Assembly (NCBI GenBank): GCA_965216135.1
Contig: CBDCFL010000021.1
Coordinates: forward strand, 248,001 to 312,000
Source of the DNA: CBDCFL01 sp965216135
GTDB lineage: Bacteria; Pseudomonadota; Alphaproteobacteria; Rhodobacterales; Rhodobacteraceae
Length of the DNA stretch: 64,000 nucleotides
Direction: 5' to 3'
In this document: one piece after another, positions 63,876 to 64,000 of the stretch
Layout of the letters: every line of letters begins with the position of its first letter
How positions within the stretch are numbered: the stretch's first letter is position 1
The notes under the pieces: model-generated
Database searches by the model: none
Told to the model about the DNA's origin: nothing
Seen by the model: the letters and a program-made list of their open reading frames with translations, nothing else
Translations under genes and position numbers: made by a program

Positions 63876-64000
63876 CTATCTCTCCGTCAGCTTCAGCTCA
63901 ATGCGCCGGTTGCGGGCCAGATCCTCGGCCGTGTTGCCAAGCGCCACGGGCTGAAACTCGCCAAATCCCGTCGCTGCCAGCCTGTCGGCGGGAAAGCCAA
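63876..64000 (-). CDS. OmpA-family protein, C-terminal fragment (runs off window)
   Basis: The last 41 codons: AFPPDRLAATGFGEFQPVAL then GNTAEDLARNRRIELKLTER and stop. The GFGE-x-x-P...N-T-x-x-x-x-x-NRRIEL pattern is the end of an OmpA/MotB peptidoglycan-binding domain. The rest lies beyond 64000, so the protein type (MotB-like, Pal-like or other) is open. Confidence 0.8.
   Translation of the reverse strand, partial: GFPADRLAATGFGEFQPVALGNTAEDLARNRRIELKLTER

Overview
The window looks like chromosome from a Rhodobacterales (Roseobacter-group) alphaproteobacterium. The evidence is GC-rich coding sequence, the gene orders surE-pcm-nlpD, purF-SDR and ftsK-lolA, an atpHAGDC operon with an extra small gene between gamma and beta, and SufA/SufT, PRPP synthase, ClpA and HspQ proteins of alphaproteobacterial type. 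No rRNA, tRNA or CRISPR was seen.

Layout. 1-11 kb is housekeeping: the start of lon, tgt, Fe-S maturation genes (sufT, sufA), tpiA, purF and an SDR, then surE-pcm-nlpD. 11.1-12.3 kb is an IS630-type element. 12.4-17.8 kb is a divergent amide/amino-acid catabolic cluster resembling ectoine/hydroxyectoine breakdown: a DoeA-like M24 hydrolase plus M20 deacetylase on the right, and a PLP lyase, a second M24 hydrolase and an EutA-like racemase on the left. 18-24 kb is ftsK, lolA, a lytic transglycosylase-like lipoprotein, hspQ and an Lrp regulator. 24-47.1 kb is a dense pile of insertion sequences (IS3, IS1380, IS1595/ISXO2, IS256, three kinds of IS630, IS30, IS66, IS21, IS5). Many are nested, truncated or without target duplications. 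Inside it sit a few cargo genes: a Tat-exported flavoprotein with a c-type cytochrome and an acidic beta-rich protein (29.3-33.9 kb), a DUF6788-type gene pair (34.0-36.1 kb), an LpxL-like acyltransferase (39.2-40.1 kb) and a DNA-methylase remnant (45.0-45.3 kb). 47.2-64 kb returns to chromosome: mscS, mscL, small enzymes, prs, paiB-like, atpCD-urf-GAH, a methyltransferase, gloB, clpA and the end of an OmpA-type gene.

How it fits together. The chromosome flanks carry ordinary metabolism, envelope and energy genes. The IS zone has been repeatedly broken and rejoined: element ends abut foreign halves of other elements, and two inverted IS1595 copies bracket the flavoprotein/cytochrome cargo like a composite transposon. 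Several chromosomal genes are decaying: DUF3307 and an aminotransferase each have an internal deletion, and a LysR gene has a frameshift. Two families of intergenic inverted repeats, one about 160-205 bp (three copies) and one carrying a GAAA-loop hairpin with compensatory changes, are the most system-like undescribed signals. Some frameshifts could be assembly or indel errors, so they need read-level confirmation.
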